Shown here: positions 25,193 through 33,725 of the stretch, one piece after another
Layout of the letters: each line of letters begins with the position of its first letter
Position numbering within the stretch: position 1 is the first letter of the stretch
Origin: Lentisphaeria bacterium
GTDB taxonomy: Bacteria > Verrucomicrobiota > Lentisphaeria > Victivallales > Victivallaceae
Assembly (NCBI GenBank): GCA_017502435.1
Contig: JAFVUZ010000093.1
Location: 1 to 37,198, forward strand
DNA: 37,198 nt
Direction: 5' to 3'
Made by a program: the position numbers and the translations under genes
Notes under the pieces: generated by a model
The model's input: the letters and a program-made list of their open reading frames with translations, nothing else
What the model was told of the DNA's origin: nothing
The model's database searches: none

Positions 25193-26356
25193 ATGAACGA
25201 AAATACAGACATTTTTGAAGAATTGGTCAAACGCGGTGTGGAATCAGAACATCTTGATTACAAAGGCCCTATGAATTTCCGCAGTATCGGCAAACCCGGA
25301 CAGGCAAAAATCGCACGCCACATGGCGGCACTTGCCAACAGCGGCGGCGGTCACATCGTCATCGGAGTCGGAGAAGATGCCAGCGGACATCCGTCAGTTT
25401 ATACCGGACTGAATGCGGCAGAGGCTCACTCTTTTGATCCGTCAAATGTCGGACCTATCATAAATCACCTCATTGAACCTCCCGTTGATTTTGTCATAGA
25501 ACGCCCGCTGGTGGACGGCAAAAGATATGCAATCATCAAAGTCCGTCCGTTTGAAACCATGCCGCACGTCTGTTCACTCGGAGTTGCTCCTGAACTCCAG
25601 CAGGGAGTTTTCTATATACGCACCTCGGAAGCCGCCAGCCGTCCCGCCTGCAGAGCAATCGAACTTCACGGTCTTTTCAAACGAGCATTGCTGAAACAGC
25701 GTTCACAGCTGGCGGAACTTTTGCGTGACATTCTTTCAGAGGAAAAAATTCCGCTCGATACCAACGACAGCGACCGTTATTTTGAAGATGATGCCGCCTA
25801 TTCAAGAGGATATTTTGTCCGCCGCAAGCAGAATTTGAACGGCTTCGGGACAAGTGTTATTGAACTCCAGATACGGCCGGGATGGAATTATGACCAGCAG
25901 AAATTCACTCTTGATACACTGCGTGAAGCCGTAAACAAAGCCGCTGAATTGAAATTTCTTCCCGGCAATCTTCTGACCTCAAGAGATGTGAGAAGTGCCT
26001 ATTTTACCAATACTTCTCTGCGGGCAATGCCGGACAATGAATTCAGAATGTGGCAATTTTCCCGCAGCGGACTTTTTGAACTTCTGCTTCAGGTCCCGGC
26101 ACAGGAGAGCGGTTCTTTTGCAAATTTGAATAACGGCTTGCTGGCGGCACTGCAGAAAATTCAGCAGATTTACAACTTTCTCCTGCCGGAAGGCGGAAAT
26201 TTCAAAGTAATTCTTGCAATTTATGACAGTGTCAAACAACTTACCGATCCGTACACCGCCCCCTCCGGTCAATGGCAAATCAATGTAAACTCAAAATCCT
26301 TCAATCAGGAAGCGGTGCAGTCGCTCATCAGCAATCTTGCAGATTACATTCTCTGA
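25193..26356 (+). CDS. Schlafen/AlbA_2-domain putative nucleic-acid-binding protein
   Basis: 387 aa. The N-terminal 140 residues match the AlbA_2/divergent AAA-4 (Schlafen-like) domain: an opening ESEHLDYKGP, then IARHMAALANSGGGHIVIGVGED (about 39-61) and the ending GVFYIRTSEAASRP. The C-terminal 240 residues are not recognised, with no helicase and no wHTH I can identify. Schlafen-like proteins in bacteria are variously transcription regulators or parts of defence modules; here no defence partner adjoins. Ribosome site AAGGGAG. It ends exactly where the convergent AraC gene ends. Confidence 0.75.
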   Translation: MNENTDIFEELVKRGVESEHLDYKGPMNFRSIGKPGQAKIARHMAALANSGGGHIVIGVGEDASGHPSVYTGLNAAEAHSFDPSNVGPIINHLIEPPVDFVIERPLVDGKRYAIIKVRPFETMPHVCSLGVAPELQQGVFYIRTSEAASRPACRAIELHGLFKRALLKQRSQLAELLRDILSEEKIPLDTNDSDRYFEDDAAYSRGYFVRRKQNLNGFGTSVIELQIRPGWNYDQQKFTLDTLREAVNKAAELKFLPGNLLTSRDVRSAYFTNTSLRAMPDNEFRMWQFSRSGLFELLLQVPAQESGSFANLNNGLLAALQKIQQIYNFLLPEGGNFKVILAIYDSVKQLTDPYTAPSGQWQINVNSKSFNQEAVQSLISNLADYIL

Positions 26357-27178
26357 TTATCCGGAATGATACGGGAAGTGATTTTTGCGGTATTGACCGG
26401 GAGATTCGCCGAATTTCTGCAAAAAGATACGGTGAAAAACCTCTGTATGTTCAAAACCGCATGACGAAGCGATCTCTTTTATTGTATCATGACGGCTTTC
26501 AAGACGGCGGCGGGCAACATCAAGCCGTTTCTCTACAACATATTCATGCGGAGTTTTCTGCATGACATCACGGAAAATGCGGAAAAGACGGTTGCGGGGT
26601 ATATTCATAGCTGCGGCTATTTTATCAACCGACAAATCTGCGGCAATATTTTTTTCAATATACAAAATAACATTCCGCAGCATGATCTCATTATTCTGAG
26701 CCTTTTCACTGACTACTGACAATGCATGAAAATCTTTAAGTTTGAGAGCGTGACTCAAAAGTTCGGCGGCACAATACGCATCAAACGCCGCAGCGTGGGC
26801 AAGTTTGTTTCTGGAACTGAAAAATGCTTTATGTGATTGGATTATAAATTCATTCAAAGCCTCTTCACTGCTCCGCCAGCAGCTGACTCTGGGAGCGGTA
26901 CGTTTTGAATTTTTGACCTTGAAACGGAAAACCAGACATTTGTACGGTTCCTCCCGCGTTGTCTCGCTGATAGTCAAGTCTCCGGGAACGTGCCAGAAAA
27001 TAGACCCTCTGCGATAGGCAGATACCTTATTGTTATTTTTAAAATAAACCACTCCGTCAGTCAGAAGTTCCACCAGATTGTAATGCTCCGGTATTTTGTA
27101 CGGCATCGGCGAAACATCAGCCGGAGCGGAATACAACGACAGATTATCCAGACTTAAAATATTTTCCGCAAATTCCAT
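26357..27178 (-). CDS. AraC family transcriptional regulator
   Basis: 273 aa. The N-terminal half is an AraC-type cupin-like sensing region. The C-terminal about 100 residues form the double helix-turn-helix: LSVDKIAAAMNIPRNRLFRIF (first HTH) and IKEIASSCGFEHTEVFHRIFLQKFGESPGQYRK (second HTH with the usual signature, about 235-267). The ligand is probably a sugar. It is divergent from the sugar isomerase/oxidoreductase operon starting at 27349, with a 170-bp shared upstream region, so it is the obvious candidate regulator of that operon (inference). It converges on the Schlafen-like gene with no spacer. Confidence 0.9.
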   Translation of the reverse strand: MEFAENILSLDNLSLYSAPADVSPMPYKIPEHYNLVELLTDGVVYFKNNNKVSAYRRGSIFWHVPGDLTISETTREEPYKCLVFRFKVKNSKRTAPRVSCWRSSEEALNEFIIQSHKAFFSSRNKLAHAAAFDAYCAAELLSHALKLKDFHALSVVSEKAQNNEIMLRNVILYIEKNIAADLSVDKIAAAMNIPRNRLFRIFRDVMQKTPHEYVVEKRLDVARRRLESRHDTIKEIASSCGFEHTEVFHRIFLQKFGESPGQYRKNHFPYHSG

Positions 27179-27250
27179 AGCAAAATCTCCATTTTGTATA
27201 TAATGTCATTAAAAAAGTACAAATTATCAATAAAAGTTTTGTTTATGCTA

Positions 27251-27278
27251 TTGAAAAAGTTCCTGTTATGTGTAAATT
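27251..27278 (+). promoter_or_regulatory. Predicted promoter of the sugar isomerase/oxidoreductase operon
   Basis: TTGAAA (27251-27256), 16-bp spacer, TAAATT (27273-27278), about 70 bp before the operon start and inside the divergent AraC intergenic region. Other AT-rich hexamers nearby could serve instead. Confidence 0.35.
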
Positions 27279-27298
27279 AACTGTATATACAATATAAC

Positions 27299-27312
27299 TC
27301 CGTAGATACGGA
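27299..27312. promoter_or_regulatory. Perfect palindrome TCCGTAGATACGGA
   Basis: Six-base arms TCCGTA/TACGGA around GA, 36 bp upstream of the sugar isomerase start and downstream of the predicted promoter. It could be an operator or a small leader hairpin; no copy of it was noticed elsewhere. Confidence 0.4.
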
Positions 27313-27348
27313 ATGTCAATTAAACTTTACAAGAAAAGGAACAGAAAA

Positions 27349-28146
27349 ATGAAAAAACCATTGTCCGTTCAACTTTACAGTCTGCGTGAATTCGCAGCCA
27401 AAGATTTCTGGAAAGAACTCAAATTCGTCGCCGATGTCGGCTACAAAGGCGTTGAACCTGCCGGTTTCTGGAATATCCGCCCCTCTGAATTCCGCAAAGT
27501 CCTCGATGACCTCGGTCTGGAAATGTATTCATCACACTCCCCCTGGGCCCGTCCCCACAATCTCGGCGAAGTCATGGATATTGCCCATGACGCCGGCCTC
27601 AAGGAAATCGTCTGCGGTTATCAGGCTCCCGATTTTGAAGATATGGACGCCATCAAACGTACCGCTGAAACAACTATGTATATGAAAGAAATCCTCAACC
27701 GCAACGGTTTTGAACTCTTCCAGCACAACCACGACTTTGAATTCGCCCGCATCGACGGCAAACTCAAATATGAGATTTACCGCGAACTCTGCCCCGGCAT
27801 CAAATTTGAAATCGACTCTTTCTGGTCAACCAACCTCGGTACCGAAGACGCTGTCGAAATGCTCAAAATTTTCGCCGATGATACCATTTATCTCCATATC
27901 AAAGACGGCTTCGCTGAACAGAAAGTCGAAGGCAACACCATGGTCAACGGTATCCTCGAACGTCATGTCGAACTTACTCCCCTCGGCAAAGGAACCCTCC
28001 CCATTCCCCAGCTCATCGCCGCAATGCCCGAACAGGTCAAAACTGTCGTCGTTGAACTCGACTTCTGCAATGAAGAAATGCATTCCGCTCTCCAGCAGAG
28101 TTATGACTACATGACCTCCAACGGTTTCGCTGAAGGCAACAAATAA
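27349..28146 (+). CDS. Sugar phosphate isomerase/epimerase (TIM barrel)
   Basis: 265 aa from the ATG at 27349, which has AAAAGGAACAG upstream; an upstream ATG at 27313 has no such site. N-terminal LSVQLYSLREF is typical of the xylose isomerase-like IolE/IolH-related group. FQHNHDFEF, KFEIDSFW and IYLHIKDGF carry the expected His, Glu, Asp and His metal ligands, and TVVVELDF the last Glu. Codons are strongly biased to C-ending triplets (CTC, ATC, GTC, CCC), unlike the genes around it, suggesting high expression. Operon with the oxidoreductase 17 bp downstream. Confidence 0.88.
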   Translation: MKKPLSVQLYSLREFAAKDFWKELKFVADVGYKGVEPAGFWNIRPSEFRKVLDDLGLEMYSSHSPWARPHNLGEVMDIAHDAGLKEIVCGYQAPDFEDMDAIKRTAETTMYMKEILNRNGFELFQHNHDFEFARIDGKLKYEIYRELCPGIKFEIDSFWSTNLGTEDAVEMLKIFADDTIYLHIKDGFAEQKVEGNTMVNGILERHVELTPLGKGTLPIPQLIAAMPEQVKTVVVELDFCNEEMHSALQQSYDYMTSNGFAEGNK

Positions 28147-28163
28147 CAATAAGGAATCTTATC

Positions 28164-29303
28164 ATGAAAAAAACTAAAATCGGCGTCATCGGATGCGGCA
28201 TGATCAGTGATACTTACTTCAACGCCGCCAAACGCTTCCGCAATATCGAAATCGTCGGCTGCTCCGACATCATCCCCGAACGCTCAAAGGCCAAAGCTGA
28301 AACTTACAATATCAAACAGATGACCAACGATGAGATTTTCAACAGCCCCGAAATCGAACTCGTTGTCAACCTCACCCCCCCGAAAGTTCACACCGAAATC
28401 GCCCTCGGTGCTTTGCAAGCCGATAAACATACCTACTCCGAAAAACCCTTCGGCGTAGATATGGAGGACGCTCTCAAAGTCAGAGACCTCGCTCAGGCAA
28501 AAGGTCTCCGCGTCGGTTGTGCCCCCGATACTTTCCTCGGCGGCGGTCAGCAGACTGCACGCAAACTCCTCGATGACGGCTGGATCGGCAAAGTCCTCTC
28601 CGGTACTGCCATCGTTGCCGGCCGCGGTCCCGAAAAATGGGGTCAGGCTCCCTTCTTCTATGACTACGGTGCAGGTCCGATGCTCGACCTCGGTCCCTAC
28701 TACTGCACAACTCTCGTCAATATGCTCGGTCCCGCAAAAAGCGTCACCGCTGTCACCACCAAAGGTTTTGATTACCGTACTTACGGTGCAGAAGTTGCAG
28801 AACAGTATCAGTCTCAATACAAACCCTTTGACCGCTACCCCGTCAACGTCACTACTCACCTGACCGGTGTCATCGAATTCCACTCCGGAGCAGTTATCAC
28901 CATGCTCAGCAGTTTTGACGTCTATCAGCACAACCACAACCCCATCGAACTTTACGGCAGCGAAGGTTCCATGATCGTTCCCGATCCCAACACTTTCGGC
29001 GGCCCCGTCAAAGTTTACCGCCGCGAATGGCAGTGGGCTGAAGAACCGACCGGATTCCGTGAAGTTCCCATCCCCTTCGGGTACTGTTCAAACAGCCGCA
29101 GCATCGGTGCTTCCGATATGGCTATGGCTATCACCAATAACCGCCCCCACCGTGCCAGCGGCAGTCTCGCATTGCACGTTCTCGAACTTATGCTCGCTTT
29201 CGATAAATCAAGCAAAACCGGAGCAAAAGTCGAACTTACCACCACTTGCGAACGCCCCGCTCCTCTCCCCCTCGGTCTGGAAGACGGCGAAATCGATGAG
29301 TAA
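28164..29303 (+). CDS. Gfo/Idh/MocA family NAD(P)-dependent oxidoreductase
   Basis: 379 aa. The Rossmann start is IGVIGCGMISDTYF (6-19). CSDIIPERSKAKAETY follows, and the catalytic-lysine motif SEKPFGVD lies at about 92-99. The C-terminal half is the beta-sheet dimerisation/substrate domain of the family, with DYGAGPMLDLGPYYCTTLV holding the usual Asp and His-equivalent region. It would oxidise or epimerise a cyclic sugar or inositol-like substrate. Very strong C-ending codon bias as in the preceding isomerase, so both are probably highly expressed. Followed by two hairpins, the second a good terminator. Confidence 0.93.
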   Translation: MKKTKIGVIGCGMISDTYFNAAKRFRNIEIVGCSDIIPERSKAKAETYNIKQMTNDEIFNSPEIELVVNLTPPKVHTEIALGALQADKHTYSEKPFGVDMEDALKVRDLAQAKGLRVGCAPDTFLGGGQQTARKLLDDGWIGKVLSGTAIVAGRGPEKWGQAPFFYDYGAGPMLDLGPYYCTTLVNMLGPAKSVTAVTTKGFDYRTYGAEVAEQYQSQYKPFDRYPVNVTTHLTGVIEFHSGAVITMLSSFDVYQHNHNPIELYGSEGSMIVPDPNTFGGPVKVYRREWQWAEEPTGFREVPIPFGYCSNSRSIGASDMAMAITNNRPHRASGSLALHVLELMLAFDKSSKTGAKVELTTTCERPAPLPLGLEDGEIDE

Positions 29304-29316
29304 TTTTTAAGCTGTT

Positions 29317-29359
29317 GCGGAGGCTTAAAGAAAAAATCTTTCATTTTCTTTGCCTCCGC
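29317..29359 (+). terminator. Hairpin downstream of the oxidoreductase gene
   Basis: GCGGAGGC (29317-29324) pairs with GCCTCCGC (29352-29359), continued by AAAGAAAA with TTTTCTTT inside. No U-tract follows, so termination strength is uncertain; it may also protect the transcript 3' end. Confidence 0.5.
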
Positions 29360-29391
29360 TCAACACTCATCTGAAAAACTCAAAAAAATAC

Positions 29392-29438
29392 AGACTGCTG
29401 CAACCACCGTAAAAGGTATGCAGCAGTCTTAATTTTTT
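29392..29438 (+). terminator. Rho-independent terminator of the sugar operon
   Basis: AGACTGCTGCA (29392-29402) pairs perfectly with TGCAGCAGTCT (29419-29429), followed by TAATTTTTT. Loop of 16 bases. Confidence 0.8.
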
Positions 29439-29447
29439 AATAATAAC

Positions 29448-29476
29448 TTGCAAAACACAACTTATTGTATTATATT
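29448..29476 (+). promoter_or_regulatory. Predicted sigma-70 promoter of the esterase gene
   Basis: TTGCAA (29448-29453), 17-bp spacer, TATATT (29471-29476), 30 bp before the ATG and directly behind the terminator. Close to consensus. Confidence 0.6.
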
Positions 29477-29506
29477 ACAGCAATGTAAAATCAATGGAGG
29501 TTTTTT

Positions 29507-30313
29507 ATGAAATTTACAAGTTACTATCTTGATGACCCGATTCAAAAGGGACGTGTTTTTGATATTTTTGAACCTGCAGAAAATGCACCTGCCCGTGATA
29601 TTGCAATATTTTTTGTACATGGCGGCGGCTGGCGTGCCGGTTCAAGAGATATTTATCATATTATTATGGATGAATTGTGCCGCAGAGGCTACATTTGTGC
29701 CAGTACTGATTACAGATTGAATGCAAAAGATGCGTTTGAGCAGATAAGCGACATCCGTGAAGCATACGATAAATTTGTCGGAATTTTGGAAGAACGCGGT
29801 ATTGAAAATCCGAAAATCGCCACCTGGGGCAGTTCTGCAGGTGCACATCTTTCATCTCTGGTCGCGTTTGCAAAACCGGGAGAACTCGGAGAAGATGTTT
29901 CAAAACTTCAGTATCCGGAAATCCGTCCGGTTAAGGCAATGCTTTTGGCAACTCCGTATGATTTTCTGCACTTTGAGGGAATGATGCCGCAATTCTGGGC
30001 AACCATGCAGGGCATTGCAGGGGCTCCTTATGACAAAGATCCATCAAGATATGAAAGGCTTTCCCTGAAAAATCTTGTCCGTAAAGATAATCCCGAAGTT
30101 TTCTATGTCGAAGCAGAATACGAACATCTTTTCGATCCGCGTTTGAATAAAGAAATCGCTTTGCAGCACCGCGAAATGGGAATCAACAGTCACTGGAAAA
30201 TGTATGACCGTGTTGAACACGGATTTATGTATGAACTTACCCGCAAAATGCAGAAAGCCGCCTTTGAAGACATCTGTCTTTTCCTCGAAGACAAACTTCA
30301 AACAGAATTCTGA
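29507..30313 (+). CDS. Alpha/beta hydrolase (esterase/lipase-like)
   Basis: 268 aa of the hormone-sensitive-lipase-like esterase group. Oxyanion-hole motif HGGGW at 38-42, nucleophile elbow GSSAG (108-112) with Ser110, a late YEHLFDPRLN segment that can supply the Asp, and VEHGFMY with the catalytic His near 242. No signal peptide, so cytoplasmic; deacylation of an acetylated sugar would fit the neighbourhood (inference). Ribosome site TGGAGG. Own promoter upstream and 117 bp to the next gene. Confidence 0.87.
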   Translation: MKFTSYYLDDPIQKGRVFDIFEPAENAPARDIAIFFVHGGGWRAGSRDIYHIIMDELCRRGYICASTDYRLNAKDAFEQISDIREAYDKFVGILEERGIENPKIATWGSSAGAHLSSLVAFAKPGELGEDVSKLQYPEIRPVKAMLLATPYDFLHFEGMMPQFWATMQGIAGAPYDKDPSRYERLSLKNLVRKDNPEVFYVEAEYEHLFDPRLNKEIALQHREMGINSHWKMYDRVEHGFMYELTRKMQKAAFEDICLFLEDKLQTEF

Positions 30314-30430
30314 CAATCTGATTCTGTGGTCTGCATTATTTCTTGCATTTGACCGTTCCGCCAATAGTGCAGAATAATCGACCTTGAAAAGATGTGGAAA
30401 TATCTTAAACGATGACAAACAGGAGATTTT

Positions 30431-32281
30431 ATGACTGATAAATTGGCAATAAGAGCTGTACAGCTCGATCTGGCACGCCAAATGGAAACTTTGGATTTCA
30501 TAAAAAAGTACATTACCTTTGCCGCTCAGAACGGCTTTAATGCAATCTTCCTCTATCTTGAGTGGCGGATACGGTGCAATACTGTCGATATTGGAGAAGG
30601 CAAGGGTTATACCAAAGATGAATTGAAAGAACTTGTTGCCTATGGTTCAGAACATAATATTGAAATCATTCCCGGACTGGCGGGACTCGGTCACTCTGAA
30701 CTCTTGCTGTCACATGAAAAATTTGCACATCTCGCTGAACTTTATCCCGATTTGCAAGGCAGATTCAACGTTCACAACTGCAACGATTTATGTCCGTCGC
30801 ATCCTGAAGTACGCAAACTGCTTGAAAGTTATTTTACTGAAGCCGCAGAAATTTTTCCGTCATCTTATATCCATGCCGGAGGCGATGAAGTATGGGATAT
30901 GAAATTCTGTCCGCGTTGCCGTGAACGGCAGGAGAGTGCGGCAGAAATTTTTGCCGGACATTTTATTTTCTGCAACAGCATTATCAGCGGCAAACTCAAC
31001 AAAAAAATGATGATCTGGGATGATATGTTTGAATTTTATCCGCAGATACTGCCGGAGATGCCGCGTGATATAATCATGGTCAACTGGCAGTATCAGGAAA
31101 ATGTTACTGCTTATCAGGGGCATTTCTCCAACTTCAAGTTCTGCGATTTGCTCAAAACGTATGATAAACTCGGTTTTGATTACATTTTTGCACCTGCAGA
31201 CTACACCTGGAGCAATATTGAATCAATAACCAGATACAATGACAATGCCAAACCGCTCGGAGGATTGCTGACAACATGGGAAAAAGCTCAGACTCTGCTC
31301 TATCATTCAATGCCCAATATCGCCCTCGCCGGCCGTATGTGGAGCCGCCGCAGCAATAACAGCAGCGGAGCATTCCGAGATATTGCCAAAGAGGTTTTCG
31401 GTATTGAAGATAAAACTTTTTCCGACGCATTGCAAGGCAGTCAGAACAGTATTTACCGTATGCAGCAGCAAATTACTCTGTCTGAAGGCGATCTTCTGAC
31501 TCATGCCTTCACCGGACTTGACTCATTTCTGCTGCCGGCAGTCAAACTGCAGAGAAATACACTCGGAGCATATATCCACAGGACAAAAGATGAATTTTCC
31601 GAACTTATTCTTGCAGATTTGCTGGACAATCTTGATTTGAAAATCCTGAAACTTGAAACCATTCAGCACTTCTTTGACATTATCAATTACAAAAAATTTG
31701 AAAATCCTGCTAAATTGCTTGAAAAACTTTTCAGCATCAAAGAAAAACAACTCGCAAAATGCAGAAAATACCGCCGTCCGGGAGATGAAAAACGGATGGA
31801 AACATTATTCATCAACTGGGAAAATGCCGTCCGCAACACCTGGAACAAACTGCAGAATTCAACACAATTAAAAGTCCTTTTCTTCCTCAATGATACTCAC
31901 GGGGCCCAGCGGACAACAATTTATGCCAAAATCAACGGCGAATATCAGCAAATCGCAAACGGCTGTTTCAAATGCGGAACCAATAATCTTTTTTTCCGCA
32001 CTTTTCTGCTGTCGGAAGATATGAAATTTGATACTGTAAAAATCGAATCAAGCGGCTTCGGCGGACAGGGACTATGTTATATGTCGCTTGATTGCGGCAA
32101 CGAAAAATATATTCCATTGGAAGTGATTTCAACTGATGGCGAAATCATTAACCAGCAGTATATTATCAATAATGACGCAACTGTATGTTTTATGGGGCAT
32201 AACCGCATTCTGGATATTTTCGATGACCATGAAGCGTGCAATAAAAAACATACTCTGGAAATAAAAATGCAAAAAATTTGA
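30431..32281 (+). CDS. Glycoside hydrolase family 20-type beta-N-acetylhexosaminidase
   Basis: 616 aa. TIM-barrel catalytic domain with the GH20 signature HAGGDEVW (148-155), where the Asp-Glu pair (D152, E153) positions the substrate acetamido group and acts as acid/base. Flanking segments FNAIFLYLEWRIR, IEIIPGLAGLGHSELLL and VNWQYQENV fit the family. A CPRC pair follows the active site (C160, C163). The N-terminal GH20b domain is missing, and the C-terminal 250 residues are unassigned. No signal peptide, so it acts on imported amino-sugar oligosaccharides, which would feed NagA. Other GH20-like specificities are possible. Confidence 0.85.
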   Translation: MTDKLAIRAVQLDLARQMETLDFIKKYITFAAQNGFNAIFLYLEWRIRCNTVDIGEGKGYTKDELKELVAYGSEHNIEIIPGLAGLGHSELLLSHEKFAHLAELYPDLQGRFNVHNCNDLCPSHPEVRKLLESYFTEAAEIFPSSYIHAGGDEVWDMKFCPRCRERQESAAEIFAGHFIFCNSIISGKLNKKMMIWDDMFEFYPQILPEMPRDIIMVNWQYQENVTAYQGHFSNFKFCDLLKTYDKLGFDYIFAPADYTWSNIESITRYNDNAKPLGGLLTTWEKAQTLLYHSMPNIALAGRMWSRRSNNSSGAFRDIAKEVFGIEDKTFSDALQGSQNSIYRMQQQITLSEGDLLTHAFTGLDSFLLPAVKLQRNTLGAYIHRTKDEFSELILADLLDNLDLKILKLETIQHFFDIINYKKFENPAKLLEKLFSIKEKQLAKCRKYRRPGDEKRMETLFINWENAVRNTWNKLQNSTQLKVLFFLNDTHGAQRTTIYAKINGEYQQIANGCFKCGTNNLFFRTFLLSEDMKFDTVKIESSGFGGQGLCYMSLDCGNEKYIPLEVISTDGEIINQQYIINNDATVCFMGHNRILDIFDDHEACNKKHTLEIKMQKI

Positions 32282-32300
32282 TTTTAATCTTTTTTCTGCA

Positions 32301-32328
32301 TTGAAAAATCAGACAATTATGTTATATT
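32301..32328 (+). promoter_or_regulatory. Predicted sigma-70 promoter of the glycosyltransferase-adhesin module
   Basis: TTGAAA (32301-32306), 16-bp spacer, TATATT (32323-32328), 42 bp before the heptosyltransferase ATG, which has AAGGAGAA as ribosome site. Confidence 0.6.
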
Positions 32329-32370
32329 GATACAAAAAATGATTTATTCAGCTGAAAAGGAGAAAATTCC

Positions 32371-33699
32371 ATGGATTCCAACGATTTTGTCATAAACGCA
32401 CAGAACAGTTTCAATACCGAAGATATTGTCATCGGTGTCAATAATAATGAAATTGCCGAATCTCAGGCGATGGCAGCACCCGGTCTCGCTCCGGGTCAGA
32501 AACCAAATCCCAACGCCCAGAAATCAATTTATGGAGAAATCCCGCAGATACCGACCATGGAAGCCGTCGAAGGCATCCGTTTTGACTTCAATCACGGTAT
32601 CCGCGTACTGTTCCCCCACAACGGCAAAGAATATCACGTCACTTTCTCCGACATTGATACCGGCATCATTCTCTACAGCAATGATACCGTTCCCGGTGCA
32701 TACGTAACCAGTGTCAAAAAATTCTTCATCCGTTTCCGCCTCATCATCCACCGCAAAGGCGAATCCGAACCGATTTTCACCTATGATTATGATGCAAAAG
32801 GCAAAGATGTCATGATTCAACTGCCCGTCGGAACCATCGGCGACAGTATCGGCTGGTTCAGTTATGTTGAAAGATTCCAGAAAAAACATCAGTGCAATCT
32901 GATCTGTGTCATGACTCCCTGGATCGCTGCAGTCGTCAAAGACCAGTATCCCGACATCACCTTTATCGGACCTGAAGAAACCAAAAATTATACACCTTAT
33001 GCCTGTTATTATATGGGACTCTTTTTCCGCGGTGACGTTGACAATCAGCCGATCGACTTCCGTTATATCGGTCTGCACCGTACCGCAGGTTACATCCTCG
33101 GCGTCGATCCCAAAGATGAACCTCCCCGCTTCAACCTCTCCGCTCCCCGCAAAATCAAAGAAAAATATGTCTGTATCGCAGCTCAGAGTTCCAGTCAGGC
33201 AAAATACTGGAACAATCCCTACGGCTGGGATGCTGTTATCAAATTTCTGAAAGACAACGGCTACCGTGTCATTTGTATTGACAAGGAACGTGTCCACGGC
33301 ACCGGACTGGTTTTTAACCATATTCCGTGGGGAGTTGAGGATGAAACCGGAGATAAACCGCTTCAGGAACGTATCGACCTTATCAAAGACGCCGACTTTT
33401 TCATTGGTCTCAGCAGCGGCTTGAGCTGGCTTGCATGGGGCTGCAAAGTTCCGGTCGTAATGATTTCCGGGTTCACTCATCCGACCAACGAATTTGAAAC
33501 GCCATACCGTGTCATCAACTATCACACCTGCCACAGCTGCTGGAACGATATGCGTATCGACTTTGACCACTTTGACTTTTTGTGGTGTCCCCGCCACAAA
33601 GGCACAGACAGACATTTTGAATGTACCAAACTTATTTCTGCTGAACAGGTCATCACAACCATCAAAAAGATTCCGACATTCCGTCCTGCAGATAAATAA
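32371..33699 (+). CDS. TibC-type autotransporter strand-loop-strand O-heptosyltransferase
   Basis: 442 aa of the bacterial autotransporter heptosyltransferase (BAHT) family. The GT-B-like fold is signalled by IRFDFNHGIRVLFP, VTSVKKFFIRFRLIIH, LPVGTIGDSIGWFSYVERF and the C-terminal DADFFIGLSSGLSWLAWG donor-site region. The TibC-type cysteine set that binds an iron in characterised members is complete: C387-x2-C390-x15-C406-x11-C418. These enzymes attach heptose to Ser residues of strand-loop-strand (AIDA) repeats in the cytoplasm before secretion. The first about 60 residues (Asn/Gln/Pro-rich) form a non-conserved leader. Strong C-ending codon bias. The next gene, 26 bp away, encodes such repeats and is the likely substrate. 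Confidence 0.92.
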   Translation: MDSNDFVINAQNSFNTEDIVIGVNNNEIAESQAMAAPGLAPGQKPNPNAQKSIYGEIPQIPTMEAVEGIRFDFNHGIRVLFPHNGKEYHVTFSDIDTGIILYSNDTVPGAYVTSVKKFFIRFRLIIHRKGESEPIFTYDYDAKGKDVMIQLPVGTIGDSIGWFSYVERFQKKHQCNLICVMTPWIAAVVKDQYPDITFIGPEETKNYTPYACYYMGLFFRGDVDNQPIDFRYIGLHRTAGYILGVDPKDEPPRFNLSAPRKIKEKYVCIAAQSSSQAKYWNNPYGWDAVIKFLKDNGYRVICIDKERVHGTGLVFNHIPWGVEDETGDKPLQERIDLIKDADFFIGLSSGLSWLAWGCKVPVVMISGFTHPTNEFETPYRVINYHTCHSCWNDMRIDFDHFDFLWCPRHKGTDRHFECTKLISAEQVITTIKKIPTFRPADK

Positions 33700-33725
33700 C
33701 AACTGACTGACTACGGAGGTACAGC

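Noticed and set aside
28284..28937. 217-codon open frame on the minus strand
   Set aside because: Antisense to the Gfo/Idh/MocA gene, in a region of the same codon bias; low-complexity translation.
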